From assembly GCA_048268105.1 (NCBI GenBank), contig JBLWWH010000014.1:1-64000 (forward strand): a DNA stretch of 64,000 nt, given 5' to 3'. Below, piece by piece: positions 61,426 to 64,000 of this stretch (within the stretch, counting starts at the first letter, position 1; each line of letters opens with the position of its first letter). Made by a program: the position numbers and the translations under genes. Origin of the DNA: Profundicola sp048268105. GTDB taxonomy: Bacteria; Bacteroidota; Bacteroidia; Flavobacteriales; Weeksellaceae. The notes beneath the pieces are model-generated. The model was not told where the DNA came from. It did no database searches and was given only the letters and a program-made list of their open reading frames with translations.

Positions 61426-62904
61426 ATGCCGAATCTTGCCGATACCTTTTGGATGCTGTTGATTGTTATCCTTTTAATGATTGTTGTTATCTATTTAGTC
61501 TTCATTCTTTTAAGGAATCAGTTTAATTCAAGATTAAATCAAATAAAAGATAGAGAAGATTTACTGAAAGAAACTTTCAATGATTATAAACAAGCAACAG
61601 AGAAACAATTATTCAACCTAAATGCTACCATCGAAAGATTACAACAAGATAATTCTTTGATGGCGCAAGACATCACTTCTTTGTCTACGCTAAAAGAAAG
61701 TCTTGAGAACAGAATTGAAGAGTTCAAGACCGATATTACGGAGCTCAACAACCAGCGTTACGAAAGTGAATTACTTAAGAATGACTTACAAATATCCTTG
61801 ACCAAAGCGAATTCAGAAAAACAAAATTTAACTAATAAACTAAATGAAGAGCGAGTTCACTTAGAAGAATTAAATAAAAGATTCAGTATAGAATTTGAAA
61901 ATTTAGCGCAAAGGATTTTAGATGAGAAATCAGAAAAGTTTGCCAAGCAAAACCAAGAGAACTTAAGTGTTCTTTTACATCCTTTGCAAGAAAGAATTCA
62001 AGGCTTTGAGAAACGTGTCGAAAATACGCACAAAGAAAGCATTGAACATGGCGCAAAACTTCGTCAGCAAATCATTGGACTCAAGGAATTAAATGAACAA
62101 ATGTCTATAGAGGCTAATAATCTGACACGTGCTTTGAAAGGTGAATCCAAAACACAAGGAAATTGGGGCGAGATGATTCTTGAATCTGTATTGGAGAAGT
62201 CTGGATTACAGAAAGACCAAGAGTATTTTGTGCAACAATCCTTTCAAACAGAGGACGGAAAAAGAGTTTTACCCGATGTGGTGATACATTTACCAGGGAA
62301 TAAGAAAATCATCATTGACTCCAAGGTTTCGTTGACGGCTTATGAAAAATATGTCAACTCAAGCGAAAATGATGAGCGTACACGATGGCAAAAAATGCAT
62401 TACAGATCGATTGAGCGACACATCGATCAATTAAGCAACAAGAATTACCACAAACTCTATGAAATGGATTCTTTGGATTTTGTGATGTTGTTTATTCCTA
62501 TAGAAAGTGCATTTGCCCTTGCCTCACAAACTTCGCCTTCAATCTATCGCGATGCTTTTGAGAAAAATATTATTTTGGTTACTCCCACTACTCTATTGGC
62601 AGTTTTAAGGACTATTGATACCCTATGGCAAAATGAAAAACAGAAGAAAAATGCCATTGATATTGCAACGCAAGCAGGCTTATTATACGATACTTTCGCC
62701 AATTTATTAAATGAGTTGGTTAAAGTTGGAAATCAAATGGATACAGCAAAAGGCTCATATGATTCTGCCATGAAAAAACTCACTGGAAATAGAAATTTAT
62801 TCAAGAATATTCAAAAACTTAAAAAATTAGGAGCAAAAGCTAGTAAACAGATAGACGAAAATATTCTTAAACACGTTGATTTAGATAATGACGAAGAAGA
62901 TTAA
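61426..62904 (+). CDS. rmuC: DNA recombination protein RmuC
   Basis: RmuC (492 aa), a predicted nuclease-like protein that limits inverted-repeat recombination in E. coli. An N-terminal membrane helix (about 8-30) is followed by a long coiled coil (about 35-190) and the RmuC domain (about 200-450) with GNWGEMILESVLEKSGL, LPDVVIHLPGNKKIIIDSKVSL (PD-(D/E)xK-like core) and FIPIESAFA. The last 17 bases overlap the sanA-like gene in another frame, so they are co-translated. Length is standard. Confidence 0.93.
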   Translation: MPNLADTFWMLLIVILLMIVVIYLVFILLRNQFNSRLNQIKDREDLLKETFNDYKQATEKQLFNLNATIERLQQDNSLMAQDITSLSTLKESLENRIEEFKTDITELNNQRYESELLKNDLQISLTKANSEKQNLTNKLNEERVHLEELNKRFSIEFENLAQRILDEKSEKFAKQNQENLSVLLHPLQERIQGFEKRVENTHKESIEHGAKLRQQIIGLKELNEQMSIEANNLTRALKGESKTQGNWGEMILESVLEKSGLQKDQEYFVQQSFQTEDGKRVLPDVVIHLPGNKKIIIDSKVSLTAYEKYVNSSENDERTRWQKMHYRSIERHIDQLSNKNYHKLYEMDSLDFVMLFIPIESAFALASQTSPSIYRDAFEKNIILVTPTTLLAVLRTIDTLWQNEKQKKNAIDIATQAGLLYDTFANLLNELVKVGNQMDTAKGSYDSAMKKLTGNRNLFKNIQKLKKLGAKASKQIDENILKHVDLDNDEED

Positions 62905-63550
62905 AGCTTTTCTGAAATACATAAGCATCACTTTCTTTACTGCTCTGGCTGTGCTATTAATAATTTTAGTAGGCAGCTATGAGTATATTAGCTACTCTAC
63001 TCGAGATCAAATCACCCATGATATTCAAGAAATTGAACCTACTAAAGCAGCACTTGTATTAGGTACTTCTAAATATGTTGTTGGTGGTGGAATAAATCGC
63101 TTTTTTAAATATAGAATGGAGGCCGCTAAAAGACTCTATGATGAAGGTAAAGTAAGATTTATCATAGTTTCTGGTGATAACAGCGCAATGGAATATAATG
63201 AAACTCGAGATATGAAAAATTATCTTGTTCATCTAGGAGTCCCAGAAAGCGCTATCGTAGAGGACTTTGCCGGTTTCAGCACCTTAGATTCTGTCATTAG
63301 AGCTAAGGAAGTTTTTGGGCAAAAGAATATCATCATTGTTTCGCAGCCATTTCATAATGAACGCGCCTTATTCATTGCAAAACATCATGACATGAACGCC
63401 ATAGGATATAATGCCCAGGCTGTAAGAATTAAAAACTCTATGAAAACTCATTTTAGAGAATATTTGGCTAGGGTGAAATGTCTTTTAGATGTGTATTTAT
63501 GGAAGACGATGCCCAAGTTTTATAAGCAAAAGGAACATACTTTAGATTAA
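62888..63550 (+). CDS. sanA: SanA/YdcF-family protein (DUF218)
   Basis: A 220-residue protein with one N-terminal membrane helix (about 10-32) and a periplasmic DUF218 domain: AALVLGTSKYVVGGGINRFF, the FIIVSGDNS loop, NETRDMKNYLVHLGVP, and IIVSQPFHNERALFIAKH. E. coli SanA is linked to envelope barrier function (vancomycin exclusion at high temperature), and relatives act on the cell envelope. It overlaps rmuC by 17 bases. The assignment to SanA rather than another YdcF paralog rests on the short-length, single-helix form. Confidence 0.86.
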   Translation: MTKKIKAFLKYISITFFTALAVLLIILVGSYEYISYSTRDQITHDIQEIEPTKAALVLGTSKYVVGGGINRFFKYRMEAAKRLYDEGKVRFIIVSGDNSAMEYNETRDMKNYLVHLGVPESAIVEDFAGFSTLDSVIRAKEVFGQKNIIIVSQPFHNERALFIAKHHDMNAIGYNAQAVRIKNSMKTHFREYLARVKCLLDVYLWKTMPKFYKQKEHTLD

Positions 63551-63593
63551 AAATTTAAATTTTTTTTCATTTGATATTAGGCAAGATTTCTGC

Positions 63594-63601
63594 TATCTTT
63601 G
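63594..63601 (+). promoter_or_regulatory. TAnnTTTG promoter of the alpha-amylase lipoprotein gene
   Basis: TATCTTTG with TTG at 63571-63573 (20-base spacer), 29 bases before the ATG at 63631. Confidence 0.6.
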
Positions 63602-63630
63602 TAACCAATCAAAAATAAAACTCCAATATA

Positions 63631-64000
63631 ATGTTCAAACAGGCACTCATCCTTTCTTTTATCTCATTTACAACGCTTTTTACGGCATGTCAGAAACAAG
63701 AATCAGAAGTTATAGTTCAAGATCAAGAAAAAGATACCACCGTGGTAGAAAACTTAGAAATTCAACAGCCAGATTGGGCGAAAAATGCTGTGATTTATGA
63801 AGTAAATATTCGTCAGTATTCAGAGGAAGGTAGTTTTAATGCTGTAACCGAAGATTTGCAGCGCCTAAAAGACATGGGAATTGATATCATTTGGTTGATG
63901 CCCATCCACCCGATTGGAGAGAAAAATAAAAAAGGAAGTCTAGGGAGCTATTATGCCGTAAAGGATTATAAAGCTGTCAATCCTGAATTCGGAAATATGG
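63631..64000 (+). CDS. Alpha-amylase family lipoprotein (SusG-like), cut by window end
   Basis: The first 123 codons of a GH13 protein. The leader ends LFTAC, so Cys20 is lipidated, then an acidic linker (residues 21-45) leads into the start of the GH13 barrel: WAKNAVIYEVNIRQYSEEG, LQRLKDMGIDIIWLMPIHP, GSLGSYYAVKDY and VNPEFG, all normal N-terminal barrel segments. It would be an outer-membrane or surface amylase releasing maltodextrins. The catalytic residues lie beyond the window. Confidence 0.9.
   Translation, partial: MFKQALILSFISFTTLFTACQKQESEVIVQDQEKDTTVVENLEIQQPDWAKNAVIYEVNIRQYSEEGSFNAVTEDLQRLKDMGIDIIWLMPIHPIGEKNKKGSLGSYYAVKDYKAVNPEFGNM

Noticed and set aside
1..64000. tRNA, rRNA, prophage or plasmid functions
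   Set aside because: No tRNA cloverleaf, rRNA segment, integrase, phage structural gene or replication gene was recognised apart from the short transposase-like tail at the left edge.

Overview
The window is chromosomal DNA of a Flavobacteriia member (Bacteroidota, order Flavobacteriales; genus not resolved). Supporting signs are AT-rich DNA, secreted proteins with type IX secretion (T9SS) C-terminal domains of types A and B, a fused SecDF, a short-chain-dehydrogenase-type threonine dehydrogenase, the bL28-bL33-DUF4295-FtsY cluster, and many TAnnTTTG promoter -7 elements. There is no rRNA, tRNA or CRISPR array. Nearly everything is ordinary housekeeping or surface biology, with a few disturbed spots.

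Layout. 0-0.9 kb: the end of a transposase-like gene with its terminator, then two small secreted or membrane protein genes, each broken by an in-frame TGA in the leader segment. 0.9-4.7 kb: a SMUG2-type DNA glycosylase, the two subunits of 3-oxoacid CoA-transferase, and an O-methyltransferase overlapping a C40 cell-wall peptidase. 4.8-12.5 kb: a carbohydrate block with a BadF-type kinase, a ROK kinase, gapA and pfkA on the minus strand, then a divergent Nudix/winged-helix (NrtR/AraR-like) regulator and a secreted GH13 amylase preceded by a perfect palindrome. 12.7-23.3 kb: lnt and two giant modular T9SS type B surface proteins. 23.3-27.8 kb: a possible small RNA or leader, ribosomal proteins, DUF4295, ftsY, guaA and a DUF2911 protein. 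27.9-32.1 kb (minus): a PIG-L deacetylase, a hidden 36-residue membrane peptide and a sodium:solute symporter. 32.5-37.6 kb: a T9SS type A protein and secDF.

37.8-40.9 kb: tdh, then a tight operon that looks like MurNAc salvage (amgK, a stand-alone RapZ C-terminal domain, murU). 41-42.1 kb: tandem duplicated lipoproteins. 42.1-48.1 kb: branching enzyme, an MpaB-like oxygenase, thymidylate synthase, a secreted endonuclease I and an acyltransferase. 48.3-54.7 kb: a beta-oxidation unit (MarR regulator, fadN, fadA, fadE) with a degenerate four-helix-bundle (S23-type) cassette between fadA and fadE. 54.75-55.22 kb: three copies of a short repeat, each followed by its own, different, terminator hairpin; this is the best candidate for something undescribed. 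55.2-64 kb: a DnaJ-domain membrane protein, an SRPBCC protein, a TerB/lipoprotein/DUF937 unit, DUF1684, a ClC-type channel, DUF4126, rmuC, a SanA-like protein and the start of an alpha-amylase lipoprotein cut by the window end.

How it fits together: glycolysis (pfkA, gapA), sugar kinases, two GH13 amylases and a branching enzyme point to growth on starch or glycogen-like polymers. The fad genes plus CoA-transferase handle fatty-acid and ketone-body carbon. amgK-rapZ-murU recycles cell wall. Lnt, SecDF, T9SS cargo and lipoproteins serve an elaborate outer surface. Many promoters lie only 4-7 bases before the start codon, which suggests leaderless or nearly leaderless mRNAs; this was also used here to choose several start codons.
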